A stretch of 64,000 nucleotides of DNA from Vibrio gelatinilyticus (GCF_022836845.1 NZ_JAJNNZ010000003.1:186001-250000), one strand, 5' to 3'; shown: positions 18,180 through 27,889, counted from the stretch's first letter. Translations and numbers: made by a program. The notes: generated from the letters alone by a model not told the origin.

Positions 18180-19970
18180 CTAGCCGGGATCGGCAAGATG
18201 TAAAATATGTGATGCCAGTGGCTTAATTGGGTTCGTGATGATCCCTTGACCATCGATTACATTAACGTCGAGATGAATAGAATCCTCTAATGCATCGACA
18301 TAGCGATACTGCCCATCTCTCAAGCCAAGTAAGGAGACAATAGCGCCTGACAAACAGACTGGCTGACAAGATGCGTTCTCGTTGTCAAAGTTGAGCAGAA
18401 CTAAAACGTGGCTGTCTGAGGTATAGCGAGCAAAACCGTATAATTTGCTTCGTAGGTGGCCATGATTCTGGTCTTCTTCAAGGTTTAGCGACACGGTTTC
18501 ACCAAAGAGCGCAGGCGTGTGCAACGCGCATTGCATAAGCTTTTGATAAAAGTCGCGCAGTGCACGTTCGTTTGGCGAGCTTTGCCCCCCATCAAAAGCG
18601 CCGTTGTTCATCCAACGCTGGTGGCTAGGGACGCCAATATAGTCAAAAATCGAAGTGCGAGAGGGTTGCCCGAAGCCAGCCTGTTCTGCGCCAGCTTCGC
18701 CAACTTCCTGGCCAAAGTACAACATAGTCGGTGCATTGCTTATGGTGGCTGAAAGAACCATTGCTGGTTTCGCGTACTCTGCATTACCGGCAAACTCAGA
18801 ACATGGAATGCGCTGCTCATCATGATTATCGAGAAAGTGCAGCATGTGCGATTCGATGTCTTTAAGCTCGTTTTGGATACGCGAGATGTTTCTCGTATCG
18901 CCCTGACCTCGAATGAGGTCCTTTAGAGAGTCGTAGAGATCTACTTTATCGTAGAGCGCGTCCATTTTACCAATCTGAATATAGTCTCGATACAGATGAG
19001 GTTGATACACCTCTGCGACCAAAAAAGCGTCTTTATTGGACATTTTGATGGACGAGTTCAAAAAGCTCCAGAACTCAACCGGAACCATTTCCGCCATATC
19101 AAAACGAAATCCATCAACCCCTTGCGATAGCCAATAAAGCGCGATGTCTCTAAATTTTAACCAAGAATCGGGCAGCGATTGGTTTTGCCAAAAAGAAAAA
19201 TGTTGTTGATAGCTTTTGTTGCGATATTCACAAGGCAACTCGGGGAAATCCTTACTACCGTCTGGTCTAATACCGTAATTGATTTTCACTGTTTCATACC
19301 AATCGTCGGCATTCGGTTTGCACAGTCGCGAGCCATTTCCGGTCCATTTAGCTGGAAATTCGATAAAGGGCTGTTTGAGCATAGGGTGTAGCTCCCCACC
19401 GAGTGGCTGAAGGTATTGGGGTAACTCGGGCAACTGAAACGCTTGGTTAGGTATGTAGTAGAAGTTGTTATCCCGCGCATACTCTACACTAACGTCATCC
19501 TGTGCTCCAAAATCGCTAACACCATCGGGGTTATTGAGCCCTTGATAATGTCGGGCAACGTGGTTAGGAACGATATCAATCACTACTTTTAGTCCGGCCT
19601 TATGCGTGCGTTCTATCAGAAAGCGAAACTCTTGGTTACGGTTGGCAGGGCAATCGGCAAGATCAGGGTTTACTGAGTAGTAGTCTTTCACCGCGTAAGG
19701 AGATCCTGCTCGGCCTTTGACAACCGCAGGATGGTCGTTGCTAATACCAAATTGAGAATAGTCGCCGACAAGTGCATGGTGTGGGATCCCCGTGAACCAA
19801 ACGTGAGTCATGCCCAAATCACGAATTGATTTTAGTGCCGTATCAGTAATGTCACTGAATTTTCCAACACCGTTCTCGTCACGTGTGCCCCAAGGTCTAT
19901 TATTGGTGTTTTTGTTGCCATAAAGACGAGTGAAGATTTGATAAAGGTGGATTTTAGACTTTTCGTTCAT
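18180..19970 (-). CDS. cytoplasmic GH13 alpha-amylase
   Basis: A 596-residue GH13 enzyme without a signal peptide. Conserved regions: DIVPNHV (residues 132-138), nucleophile D291 in GVDGFRFDMAEM, acid/base E320 in LVAEVY, and D384 in FLDNHDEQR. A beta-sandwich C-terminal domain follows. It resembles the alpha-amylases of the MalS type in its catalytic blocks but lacks the export signal, so it should act on maltodextrins inside the cell. The promoter carries a MalT-like box (20056-20061). It lies 190 nt upstream of the orphan malE paralog on the same strand, separated by a terminator. Confidence 0.9.
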   Translation of the reverse strand: MNEKSKIHLYQIFTRLYGNKNTNNRPWGTRDENGVGKFSDITDTALKSIRDLGMTHVWFTGIPHHALVGDYSQFGISNDHPAVVKGRAGSPYAVKDYYSVNPDLADCPANRNQEFRFLIERTHKAGLKVVIDIVPNHVARHYQGLNNPDGVSDFGAQDDVSVEYARDNNFYYIPNQAFQLPELPQYLQPLGGELHPMLKQPFIEFPAKWTGNGSRLCKPNADDWYETVKINYGIRPDGSKDFPELPCEYRNKSYQQHFSFWQNQSLPDSWLKFRDIALYWLSQGVDGFRFDMAEMVPVEFWSFLNSSIKMSNKDAFLVAEVYQPHLYRDYIQIGKMDALYDKVDLYDSLKDLIRGQGDTRNISRIQNELKDIESHMLHFLDNHDEQRIPCSEFAGNAEYAKPAMVLSATISNAPTMLYFGQEVGEAGAEQAGFGQPSRTSIFDYIGVPSHQRWMNNGAFDGGQSSPNERALRDFYQKLMQCALHTPALFGETVSLNLEEDQNHGHLRSKLYGFARYTSDSHVLVLLNFDNENASCQPVCLSGAIVSLLGLRDGQYRYVDALEDSIHLDVNVIDGQGIITNPIKPLASHILHLADPG

Positions 19971-20027
19971 AGCTATCTCAAGTCATCTTGGTGAGTGGGA
20001 TATAGGAAAAAACTATTATTCACTTGA

Positions 20028-20061
20028 AGTGTAAAATACGGGTTTAATAAAAAACTCATCC
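20028..20061 (-). promoter_or_regulatory. candidate MalT-dependent promoter of the alpha-amylase
   Basis: On the minus strand GGATGA (20061-20056) is followed after 22 nt by TACACT (20033-20028), a -10-like hexamer. The start codon is at 19970. The spacing from box to -10 nearly matches the one before the GH13 gene at 38725. Confidence 0.55.
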
Positions 20062-20105
20062 TTTTGCCAGGAAATTAGGGGGCGTAGATGTGATGTGTAT
20101 AACAA

Positions 20106-20136
20106 ATGCAGACGCGATTTTGGGTATCGTCTGCAT
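20106..20136 (-). terminator. stem-loop after the acyl-CoA thioesterase gene
   Basis: ATGCAGACG and CGTCTGCAT pair perfectly (9 bp). The downstream T-run on the minus strand is weak (TTTGTT). Confidence 0.55.
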
Positions 20137-20171
20137 TAGAGTGACTTGAAAGCTAAAAAGAGGCGAATGTG

Positions 20172-20657
20172 TTATTTAAGATACTTAACATGGGCTTCCA
20201 TTTCTTCACCGATCTGTTTGCGCATATTCATCAATTTGATGGCAGAATCGCGCAGTTTGATGTCTTCTTCGGTTTCAGGATTCCACTCTGGTACGGAGGT
20301 CGGTTTACCGTTTTCATCGACCGCCACCATAATCACGATACAGTGCGTTGTTAGGCGGTTTTTTAGCTCTTTAGGATCACTTGCTTGAACATCAATGGCG
20401 ATATGCATGGATGAGGTTCCGGTATAGATGACCTTGGCACTCACTTCTACTAGGTTGCCGACATGGATAGGCTGTACGAAGCGAATGCCGCCTGCGTATG
20501 CCGTAATACAGTACTTTCCGCTCCAGGCCGCAGAGCAAGCATATGCAGCCAAATCGATCCATTTCATGACCGCGCCACCATGTACTTTACCACCAAAATT
20601 GACATCGCCGGGTTCAGCTAAAAACCGAAGAGTGCTCTCTCGTTTACCGCTACTCAT
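20172..20657 (-). CDS. hot-dog-fold acyl-CoA thioesterase
   Basis: A 161-residue cytoplasmic acyl-CoA hydrolase of the YciA/cytosolic-thioesterase type. The family block is GDVNFGGKVHGGAVMKWID (from residue 17), with the hot-dog strand region HVGNLVEVSAKV. It hydrolyses acyl-CoA to free acid and CoA. It is monocistronic, followed by a stem-loop; the neighbour upstream (EamA) is on the same strand about 70 nt away. Confidence 0.88.
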   Translation of the reverse strand: MSSGKRESTLRFLAEPGDVNFGGKVHGGAVMKWIDLAAYACSAAWSGKYCITAYAGGIRFVQPIHVGNLVEVSAKVIYTGTSSMHIAIDVQASDPKELKNRLTTHCIVIMVAVDENGKPTSVPEWNPETEEDIKLRDSAIKLMNMRKQIGEEMEAHVKYLK

Positions 20658-20726
20658 TTCATTTCCTTATGATTAATGACTCGTTTGCCAGTATGTCAGA
20701 TTTCTAATGCGCTGCCCACGACTTTG

Positions 20727-21662
20727 CTAAAGCGGTTTCTGCACCGCTTTGTCATCACCCTCGAAGATGGCATGCTGTGTGGTCTGAGATCCACGTTGTT
20801 TATTGTGTAACTTGATCTGAGAGAGCACTACACCAGAAATGACCATCAACCCGCCAATGACGTGATACTGGTGAATCGTTTCGCCAAGTAAAGTGGCGGC
20901 AAGTACGATAGCGATAACGGGAAGAAGGTTCATAAACATAGCGCTGTTTTCCGCGCCAATAATGTCTATCGATTTAACCCATAACCAGGGAGCGATGACT
21001 GAAGCGAGCAAACCTGCGTAGGCAATAAGTGGCAATGAGGCGTTAGAGGGGATCACCTGATGGCTACTCAACCACAACGGCGTAAGCATAACCACGGCAA
21101 AAAGCCCCTGCACATAAATCAGCATCCAGTTTGAGATAGGCATTTTCCAGCGCTTTAACAGCACGCAGTAAGTCGCGTAAACGACGGCAGCTAGCAGCAT
21201 TAACCCGTCACCCTGACTGATTTCTAGATTGAAGATAAAGCTTATATCACCATTTCCTAGCATAAACGCTAACCCAGCCAGTGAGATCACGGCACCGACA
21301 AGACTTAACGCAGAAATGCGTTTATTGAGTAGCGCAGCGGAAATAAAAACACTAAATAAAGGTACAAGAGAGGTGATTAATGCCATGTTTGAGGCGCTGG
21401 TGGTCAATGCCGCGTAGTAGCCAAGACTTTGGTTTAATACCATGCCAAGCAGCGCAAGAAACGCTAACTTAGCAAAATGGGTTTTAATAACGTATTTGTA
21501 TTTATTTAATTGTGGCAAGCAAAAGGGGCTAAGTACAACCACAGCCGTTAGCCAACGGAAAAAACTCATCGCGCTGGGCTCTAATGTATCCGCTGCAAGT
21601 TTGTTGACGATAGCGTTGCCGCCCCAAATGAGAACGGTGAAAAAAGGAAGCAGATAAACCAT
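20727..21662 (-). CDS. EamA/DMT-family transporter
   Basis: A 311-residue membrane protein with ten predicted helices in two EamA repeats (the first starts PFFTVLIWGGNAIVNKL, the second about residue 150). Drug/metabolite exporters of this type move amino acids, metabolites or drugs out of the cell. It diverges from an AraC-family regulator across about 100 nt, a pairing that suggests the regulator controls the exporter. The substrate is unknown. Confidence 0.88.
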   Translation of the reverse strand: MVYLLPFFTVLIWGGNAIVNKLAADTLEPSAMSFFRWLTAVVVLSPFCLPQLNKYKYVIKTHFAKLAFLALLGMVLNQSLGYYAALTTSASNMALITSLVPLFSVFISAALLNKRISALSLVGAVISLAGLAFMLGNGDISFIFNLEISQGDGLMLLAAVVYATYCVLLKRWKMPISNWMLIYVQGLFAVVMLTPLWLSSHQVIPSNASLPLIAYAGLLASVIAPWLWVKSIDIIGAENSAMFMNLLPVIAIVLAATLLGETIHQYHVIGGLMVISGVVLSQIKLHNKQRGSQTTQHAIFEGDDKAVQKPL

Positions 21663-21762
21663 TGTGATCTCAGTCGCGTTTTGTGTGGTGGAAGATAGTT
21701 TGACAGGTCGGTATAATTACAAATATCTCCAATAAGACATTGCGCGCGATAGGAAGACAACA

Positions 21763-22551
21763 TTGAAAAAGAACGCCAGACACCTGCATCCCTCGTTATC
21801 GATCGATAAAGCACCATCGGATGTGTTCATGAATTTTGATGCCTTTTTGTCCAACACTGAAACTCGGGTGCACTGTCATCCTTGGGGCCAAGTTCAGTTG
21901 ATAAGTGGAGGGATCCTGGAGATGGAAGCTCAGGATACGCGTTTTCTTGCTCCGCCGCATTTAGCGATTTGGGTGCCTGCTGGCGTAATGCACTGCAGCT
22001 TTAACCGTAAGCCTTTAGAGTATTGCTCGCTTAATATCGCTCATCAATTGACAAGCTCATTACCAGAGAAAACCAGCCTTATCAAAGTAACGCCGATTGT
22101 TTCTGCAATTATCGAGGATTTCCGTCATAGACAGGTCAACGTGGCCCATGATGAAAAAGACCTTCGCCTTGTGCAAGTTTTGCTCGACCAACTGTCGACT
22201 CAAAGTGCAGAGCACCACTTTTTACCCACCACAAACAATAAATATTTAGCTCCTATTCTGGCCGCTATCGAAGATGATCCGACAGACGATTGCTCTTTGA
22301 AAGAGTGGGCTCAACGAGTGCATACCACAGAAAGAACACTGGCTCGATATTGTCAGAGTGATTTGGGGATGAGCTTTACCGAGTGGCGGTTACGGGTCAG
22401 GTATTTGCACTCAATGGATTTACTCAGAAAAGGGCACTCGGTTAAAGAGGTGGCTCTTACTTTGGGATATAACCAAGCGAGCCCTTTTATTACCATGTTT
22501 AAGAAATATTCCGGACAAACCCCTGAGCAATATAAGAATAAATTGTTGTAG
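21763..22551 (+). CDS. AraC-family transcriptional regulator with cupin sensor
   Basis: A 262-residue protein. The N-terminal cupin (HCHPWGQVQLISGG, PPHLAIWVPAGVMH) would bind the effector, and the C-terminal double helix-turn-helix (LKEWAQRVHTTERTLARYC; VKEVALTLGYNQASPFI) is typical of AraC. The start is TTG at 21763 with AGGAAG six nt upstream. It is divergent from the EamA exporter and probably regulates it. Confidence 0.88.
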   Translation: MKKNARHLHPSLSIDKAPSDVFMNFDAFLSNTETRVHCHPWGQVQLISGGILEMEAQDTRFLAPPHLAIWVPAGVMHCSFNRKPLEYCSLNIAHQLTSSLPEKTSLIKVTPIVSAIIEDFRHRQVNVAHDEKDLRLVQVLLDQLSTQSAEHHFLPTTNNKYLAPILAAIEDDPTDDCSLKEWAQRVHTTERTLARYCQSDLGMSFTEWRLRVRYLHSMDLLRKGHSVKEVALTLGYNQASPFITMFKKYSGQTPEQYKNKLL

Positions 22552-22570
22552 GGTGCTATTTTGCCTTTTA

Positions 22571-23494
22571 TTAGCGATTAACCGCTTTTAAAAAAGCCAA
22601 AGCTCCTGTTACTGCCGCCACTTGAGCGTCGTTACATTCTTGTGCATCTACTTTTGGACTATCTGGATAGACTTCTGTGGTCGTGGAATACAAGCAGTCC
22701 GTCATGCCAGCGCACAGACTGAGCTTTTTGAGCGGATAGTTGATAACGCCACGCTGCACAACAGGTGAGCCGATAATATTGTTGTTTTCATCGGCAGGAG
22801 CAATGTGCGTGACCTTTTCAACCGAGCGAATCACGGCCGCTTGAAAGTCAGGTTGTGGTTTTTCTGTGTTGCCAACCGTATAGAAGCCATCTGGAACACT
22901 GTCTTCAAAGTACTCCAAACCATCACGAGCAGCAAGAGCTGGGCGAAACTCACTTTCGTCAGTATCCGTTGTTTCATGCAGGTCGATATGAGCGTATATT
23001 TCGACATTCAAAGCCGCGACAAACTTCATAATGTTTGCTGCTTCTTCCGATGGAGAATCTGCATAGAATGAGCGATTAGGATCAATCGCATTTGGATTCC
23101 ATCGATTGATCGTCTCATAACCCCACGGGCTGATACAAGGAGCGATAACAAGGTTGAAATCGTTCTGGTAGTGAGATGCTTGTGTGTCGGCAAATTTTAA
23201 TGCGCCGTGTACTCCAGAGGTTTCATAGCCGTGTACCCCTCCGGTAACGAGAACGGTAGGCTTTTGCTCGTTCCAATTTTTAGATTTAAGAACATACAAA
23301 GGGAAGCGCGCAGCATCATAGGAAAGGGCACCGTATTGTACGACGTCAAACTTATCAGACAGTTCACTTATTTTCGGAAGAACCTCTTCACCATAAAGCC
23401 TTTTAACTTGGGTTGATGCGCGCCACTCGGCAACTTCAACATCCGTCCATTTTTGGCCTGGGGTGCCAATAGGGTATTGGTGATTGTTTTTCAT
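22571..23494 (-). CDS. M14-family zinc carboxypeptidase-like protein
   Basis: A 307-residue protein without signal peptide. The zinc motif H88-x-x-E91 (GGVHGYETSG) and a second histidine in HIDLHETTD (H169 or H173) fit the M14 carboxypeptidase/succinylglutamate-desuccinylase-like fold. Such enzymes hydrolyse C-terminal residues or N-acyl amino acids. I use the ATG at 23494 because the frame upstream of it does not look conserved. It is convergent with the AraC regulator gene, with no obvious operon partner. The substrate is unknown. Confidence 0.82.
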   Translation of the reverse strand: MKNNHQYPIGTPGQKWTDVEVAEWRASTQVKRLYGEEVLPKISELSDKFDVVQYGALSYDAARFPLYVLKSKNWNEQKPTVLVTGGVHGYETSGVHGALKFADTQASHYQNDFNLVIAPCISPWGYETINRWNPNAIDPNRSFYADSPSEEAANIMKFVAALNVEIYAHIDLHETTDTDESEFRPALAARDGLEYFEDSVPDGFYTVGNTEKPQPDFQAAVIRSVEKVTHIAPADENNNIIGSPVVQRGVINYPLKKLSLCAGMTDCLYSTTTEVYPDSPKVDAQECNDAQVAAVTGALAFLKAVNR

Positions 23495-23695
23495 TATGCA
23501 GTTTCTTTTAGGGTTAGATGTCAGCAAGCATAACGATATTGACTAACAACCTCAACGACAGGTGGGCTAAATCATAGCCAGTTGCCCTGTGAAACAGTGA
23601 GATCAGAGGTGATTGAGCGCATCACTAAATGGAAGAATTGATGATCCAGTGACGCGCTATACAGAGTTGGGTCAAAATTTCCCAAGTAACTTTGG

Positions 23696-24133
23696 TTACT
23701 TCGACACCAACGTCGCCATATTTTCTATCGCATTTAGTAGCTTCGAAGGGATATTGGCTTTTCGGTTACTCACGAAATCAAACATCACAATGGTCGCTGA
23801 ACCTGTGGTGGTGACTTTACCTAGCTTCTTACTGACGATTTGATATTCCATTTTGAAACGATCTTTTTCTACCTCAGTAACCCTTGAACCGACAAGTAGC
23901 GTATCTGGGTAGGTTACTGGGAGTTTATAACGGCAATAGGTTTCGCCAAGAACAGGGCCTACTTTGGTTTGGGCCATATCTTCCATCAATTGAACATGAC
24001 TAAAATAATCAAGGCGAGCGGTTTCAAAGTAGCGAAAATAGACCGCATTATTAACGTGATTGAGTGCATCCATTTCACCCCATGCGACTGGGATTTCTGT
24101 AACGACAGGGTAGTCGTTAAGTAACGATTCCAT
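23696..24133 (-). CDS. 4HBT-family acyl-CoA thioesterase
   Basis: A 145-residue hot-dog protein. The motif WGEMDALNHVNNAVYFRYF (from residue 18) contains the catalytic Asp of the 4-hydroxybenzoyl-CoA thioesterase family. It is cytoplasmic and hydrolyses short or aromatic acyl-CoA. It is not related closely to the thioesterase at 20172, which belongs to the other hot-dog branch. Monocistronic. Confidence 0.88.
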   Translation of the reverse strand: MESLLNDYPVVTEIPVAWGEMDALNHVNNAVYFRYFETARLDYFSHVQLMEDMAQTKVGPVLGETYCRYKLPVTYPDTLLVGSRVTEVEKDRFKMEYQIVSKKLGKVTTTGSATIVMFDFVSNRKANIPSKLLNAIENMATLVSK

Positions 24134-24232
24134 GTAGACCTCGGTAACTATAACTTTAGAGTGTTTACTTTATTGCTATATTAACAATAACGCAACATCT
24201 TGGTGATCGAATGGAAAAAAAGGGGTACAAAG

Positions 24233-24559
24233 TCATAAAAGCGGCAGTTTGGAAAGACAGTGCCGACACAGGCAGTGTTGGCTCTTGCCTAACGATGAGG
24301 TATCACGTTTTTCAATCTCAAAGCACCAGCATGAGGCTTTACCCGCAGAAATGTCACAGTACGCGGGTTTGCCACATTGGCTGCACTGATGAGTCGATTG
24401 AACGCCCGACAATTGGTCGATTTTATCCTGACGTTGCGCGTCGGTGTCAGACGACCACGTGGCGATTTCATCGACTGTGCGCTGACAGCCAGAACATATG
24501 CCACCGTCATTTTTACAGGCAGCTCGGCAAGGGGTAGCTATGGGTTGTTTCGTTTTCAT
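24233..24559 (-). CDS. DUF1289 and cysteine-rich CWC fusion protein
   Basis: A 108-residue protein with 12 cysteines. The first half has the DUF1289 pattern (PCRAACKNDGGICSGCQRT, then DEIATW). The second half has CSQCGKPAYCD ... CWCF ... C..C, matching the cysteine-rich CWC family. Both parts look like metal (zinc or iron-sulfur) binding knuckles. E. coli has a DUF1289-only relative (YdhL). The function is unknown. It lies upstream of pyrC's terminator on the same strand, but as its own unit. Confidence 0.82.
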   Translation of the reverse strand: MKTKQPIATPCRAACKNDGGICSGCQRTVDEIATWSSDTDAQRQDKIDQLSGVQSTHQCSQCGKPAYCDISAGKASCWCFEIEKRDTSSLGKSQHCLCRHCLSKLPLL

Positions 24560-24629
24560 TGTCTTTGTTATCGCAGATGATGTAGGCAGATCATACCGTG
24601 TGAGGGCTTTCTTGCAACTAACAAAATAA

Positions 24630-24651
24630 AAAACGCTCTTGCGAGCGTTTT
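24630..24651 (-). terminator. intrinsic terminator of pyrC
   Basis: AAAACGCTC and GAGCGTTTT pair around a TTGC loop, with T-runs in both directions. It lies 40 nt beyond the pyrC stop. Confidence 0.85.
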
Positions 24652-24690
24652 AAATACGTTGGAGCACTAAAGATCAGCTGATCCGGGCGG

Positions 24691-25719
24691 TTACTTCACT
24701 TTCCATTGAATCTTCTCACCGCCACGAATTGGAACAACGATGTCAGATCCAAATGGCATAGAGGCTGGAACGTGCCACTCTTCTTTGGTTAATGTCACTG
24801 TGTCGCTATTGCGTGGCAATCCGTAAAAATCAGGCCCATTGAGGCTGGCAAAAGCTTCTAGATTTTCAAGTTTGCCTTCTTTCTCGAAAACTTCAGTGTA
24901 CAGTTCTACTGCAGCATGGGCTGTGTAAGAGCCAGCACAACCACAAGCCGTTTCTTTCTTACCTTTTGCATGGGGCGCTGAATCTGTGCCAAGGAAGAAC
25001 TTTTTGTTGCCGCTGGTGGCTGCTTCTATTAACGCTTGCTGGTGAGTGTTGCGCTTTAGAATTGGCAGGCAGTAAAAGTGTGGTCTGATCCCACCTACCA
25101 ACATATGATTGCGGTTATACAGTAAATGGTGAGCCGTGATGGTAGCTGCGACGTTGTCGTTAGCGTTCTTTACAAAGTTCGCTGCATCAGCTGTGGTAAT
25201 GTGCTCTAAAACGATTTTTAGATCGGGGAAGTCGTTCACAATCGGTGCAAGTACAGTATCGAGAAACTCCTTCTCACGGTCGAAAATATCCACGTCGTGG
25301 GCAGTGACCTCACCGTGGATCAGCAGTAGCATCCCGACTTCTTGCATTGCTTCGAAAACTGGGTAAATATTTTTAGCCGATGTCACACCAGAGTCAGAAT
25401 TCGTCGTCGCGCCAGCAGGGTAGAGCTTGGCTGCAACAACGGCACCGGAGGCTTTCGCTTTGCGTATCTCGTCAGGAGTTGTGTTGTCAGTGAGGTAAAG
25501 CGACATCAGTGGCTCAAACTGCGCCGAAGGCTTTTCTGCCATAATGCGTTCTTTGTATGCCAGTGCCATTTGCGTGTCGACAACAGGTGGGATGGTGTTT
25601 GGCATAATCAGTGCGCGGCCATTGTAGCGGCTAATATCACGGACTGTATCAATCAACACTTCGTTGTCACGAAGGTGTACATGCCAATCATCTGGACGAG
25701 TAATAGTTAATGTAGTCAT
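24691..25719 (-). CDS. pyrC: dihydroorotase
   Basis: A 342-residue zinc amidohydrolase of pyrimidine synthesis (carbamoyl-aspartate to dihydroorotate). The metal motif H13-x-H15 (DDWHVHLRD), the carbamylated lysine region AAKLYPAG and the catalytic Asp in GTDSAPH are all present. Length fits class II PyrC (E. coli 348). I start at 25719 ([13 protein letters not shown]) rather than five codons upstream because GGTGGGAG sits just before it. A PurR-like operator lies about 65 nt upstream. Confidence 0.95.
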   Translation of the reverse strand: MTTLTITRPDDWHVHLRDNEVLIDTVRDISRYNGRALIMPNTIPPVVDTQMALAYKERIMAEKPSAQFEPLMSLYLTDNTTPDEIRKAKASGAVVAAKLYPAGATTNSDSGVTSAKNIYPVFEAMQEVGMLLLIHGEVTAHDVDIFDREKEFLDTVLAPIVNDFPDLKIVLEHITTADAANFVKNANDNVAATITAHHLLYNRNHMLVGGIRPHFYCLPILKRNTHQQALIEAATSGNKKFFLGTDSAPHAKGKKETACGCAGSYTAHAAVELYTEVFEKEGKLENLEAFASLNGPDFYGLPRNSDTVTLTKEEWHVPASMPFGSDIVVPIRGGEKIQWKVK

Positions 25720-25783
25720 TTGGGCTCCCACCAAGTTAAATATTCATCTTGAAACGGAGCCTAAGCGAGAGGTTCCCTTAAAA

Positions 25784-25799
25784 AGGCAAACGCTTACGT
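25784..25799. promoter_or_regulatory. PurR-like operator upstream of pyrC
   Basis: AGGCAAACGCTTACGT matches the PurR consensus ACGCAAACGTTTGCGT at 13 of 16 positions. PurR controls pyrC in E. coli; here the site is about 65 nt before the start codon. Confidence 0.6.
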
Positions 25800-25984
25800 T
25801 TAGGCGACAGGATGATAGTGGAAAACGAGATGTTTTACACGACTTTTCGTGGATTAGAGCCAATATGATGTTTTTCGGTGGCCTCAAAGGCTGATATGAT
25901 TCTTAGTTCTAGGTGGTTATAAATTCACGAGTAAATGCGAGTTAGCGCTCCAACAACCATTCAATAAATAAAAAGGACACTGTC

Positions 25985-27811
25985 GTGACCGAAAAGTGCG
26001 CACTTTCCCAAATCAATGTATATCCGGCTAAATCCGTGGCTGGCGTTTCCTTATCCTCATCTTGGGTTGAGAAGCAAGGGCTGAGCTTTGATAGACGTTT
26101 TATGATTGCTCTCGAAGACGGCGGCATGGTGACTGCGCGTAAGTACCCACAAATGGTGTTAGTGACCTCAACACTTCACCCCAATGGCATCATTTTCAAT
26201 TTTAAAGACAAAGCTCCGCTTAAAGTTTTTTATGCCGACTTAGCCAATAAAGAAACGCGAGCACAAGTGTGGAATGACGAGTTTTCAGCTTACACGACAA
26301 CACAAGAAGCTAACCAATGGTTTAGTGAGATCCTTGGGCAAGACGTTGAACTGCTGTATACCGGAGAACAGTCTAATAGAGTTCGGGAAAAGCTAGGTCA
26401 TAATGTCAGCTTTGCCGATGGCTACCCACTGCTGATTATTAGTAGTGGCTCATTGGATGAACTCAATCGTCGTAGTAGCGAGCAGCATTCCATGGATCAG
26501 TTTAGAACCAATTTGGTTGTGCAATCTGATGAACCGTTTGTCGAAGACAGTTGGAAGCGAATCAAAATTGGTGAGGTTGAATTCGAAGCGGTTAAACCTT
26601 GCGAACGCTGCGTACTTACGACGGTAGATGTAGAACGTGGAAGCTTTCGAAGCAGCCGAGAGCCCTTAAGCACGCTCTCGACGTTTCGTGCAAATGAACG
26701 CGGTGGCGTGTTCTTTGGCCAAAATTTGGTCGCTCGAAATGAAGGTCTTATTCGTGTCGGCGACACGATAGAAGTATTGGAATGTAAAGAAAAAGAATTT
26801 TACGCAGATGACAAAGATAACCAAATACACTTAACCTGTGTTGAACGTGAGCACGTAGCAAAAGACTTTGAAACGTTCTGGCTCGCACCTCAGAAAGGCA
26901 CTTTACCAAAGTACAGAGCAGGACAGCACCTACCAATCGAAGTGAACATTGATGGTAAGGTCGCTAAGAGGAGTTACACGCTCTCTTCAAGCCCAACACG
27001 ACCAGGTCGCCTGGCGATATCGGTAAAAAGGGTTGATGGTGGGGTTGTATCAAACTGGCTACTGGATCATTTTGATGTGGGTGAGGAATTGATCGCACAC
27101 CAACCTGGAGGCGATTTTCATCTCGAATCTGTGTCAAAAACGCCTTTATTGTTGTTGTCAGCTGGCAGTGGCGTGACGCCGATGATGTCGATGTTACGTG
27201 ATTTGTCGGATCGTGATTGTGTCGATGACGTTATTTTTTACCATCAGTGTAGCACCATCAATGATATTCCTTTTAAGGATGAACTTAAGGCGTTAAGTGA
27301 CAAGCATTCAGGCCTGCATGTTGAGCTCTCGCTTACTCAACCTGAGCGAGAGTGGCAAGGGATAGAAGGAAGGTTAACCCTAACTCACTTAAAGCAAATT
27401 CCTAGTTTATTAGAGCGACATGTTTTTACATGCGGGCCAGACGGTTTTATGCAAAAAGCCAAAAATTTATTACTGAAAAAAGGATTACCGTTAGCACATT
27501 ATCATCAGGAGACTTTTGGCGTAGCGGCTGGTCCTGATCTAGAGAAAACGGCAGTAGAGATATCAATTAACGATCAGGCGTTCGAAGGTGACAACCAACG
27601 GACCATACTGGAACAGGCCGAGGATGCAGGTATCAGCATGGCGTACAGTTGTAGAGCTGGCTTTTGTGGTGCGTGTAAAGTTGAGGTGCAATCAGGGCAG
27701 GTTCATCAACCGGATGTTCCAGCGATTACTGATGAAGAAATCGCATCGGGGCAAGCTCTGGCTTGTTGTGCAACACCCAGAAGCAGCGTCGAGCTTAAAA
27801 CCAAAATGTAG
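25985..27811 (+). CDS. MOSC domain - ferredoxin reductase - 2Fe-2S fusion protein
   Basis: A 608-residue multidomain protein. Residues 1-270: MOSC_N plus MOSC, with KPCERCVLTTVD holding the molybdenum-cofactor cysteine as in YcbX. Residues about 285-515: an FNR-type reductase, with FAD motif RSYTLSSSP, NAD(P) motif SAGSGVTPMM and CGPDGFM. C-terminus: a plant-type 2Fe-2S ferredoxin (CRAGFCGAC ... ACC). It should pass electrons from NAD(P)H through flavin and iron-sulfur to a Mo site and reduce N-hydroxylated or similar compounds. E. coli YcbX lacks the reductase part. The start is GTG at 25985 with AAGGA 8 nt upstream. Confidence 0.9.
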   Translation: MTEKCALSQINVYPAKSVAGVSLSSSWVEKQGLSFDRRFMIALEDGGMVTARKYPQMVLVTSTLHPNGIIFNFKDKAPLKVFYADLANKETRAQVWNDEFSAYTTTQEANQWFSEILGQDVELLYTGEQSNRVREKLGHNVSFADGYPLLIISSGSLDELNRRSSEQHSMDQFRTNLVVQSDEPFVEDSWKRIKIGEVEFEAVKPCERCVLTTVDVERGSFRSSREPLSTLSTFRANERGGVFFGQNLVARNEGLIRVGDTIEVLECKEKEFYADDKDNQIHLTCVEREHVAKDFETFWLAPQKGTLPKYRAGQHLPIEVNIDGKVAKRSYTLSSSPTRPGRLAISVKRVDGGVVSNWLLDHFDVGEELIAHQPGGDFHLESVSKTPLLLLSAGSGVTPMMSMLRDLSDRDCVDDVIFYHQCSTINDIPFKDELKALSDKHSGLHVELSLTQPEREWQGIEGRLTLTHLKQIPSLLERHVFTCGPDGFMQKAKNLLLKKGLPLAHYHQETFGVAAGPDLEKTAVEISINDQAFEGDNQRTILEQAEDAGISMAYSCRAGFCGACKVEVQSGQVHQPDVPAITDEEIASGQALACCATPRSSVELKTKM

Positions 27812-27829
27812 TTTTAGATAAAGCAGTTA

Positions 27830-27863
27830 ACTGGCTTCTAACTTAAATAGGTTCGAAGCCAGT
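27830..27863. terminator. stem-loop between convergent genes
   Basis: ACTGGCTTC and GAAGCCAGT pair around a 16-nt loop between the MOSC fusion gene and the YdcH-like gene. No strong T-run, so termination is uncertain. Confidence 0.4.
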
Positions 27864-27889
27864 CACTTAATAGAGTTATTTGGCTAGAA

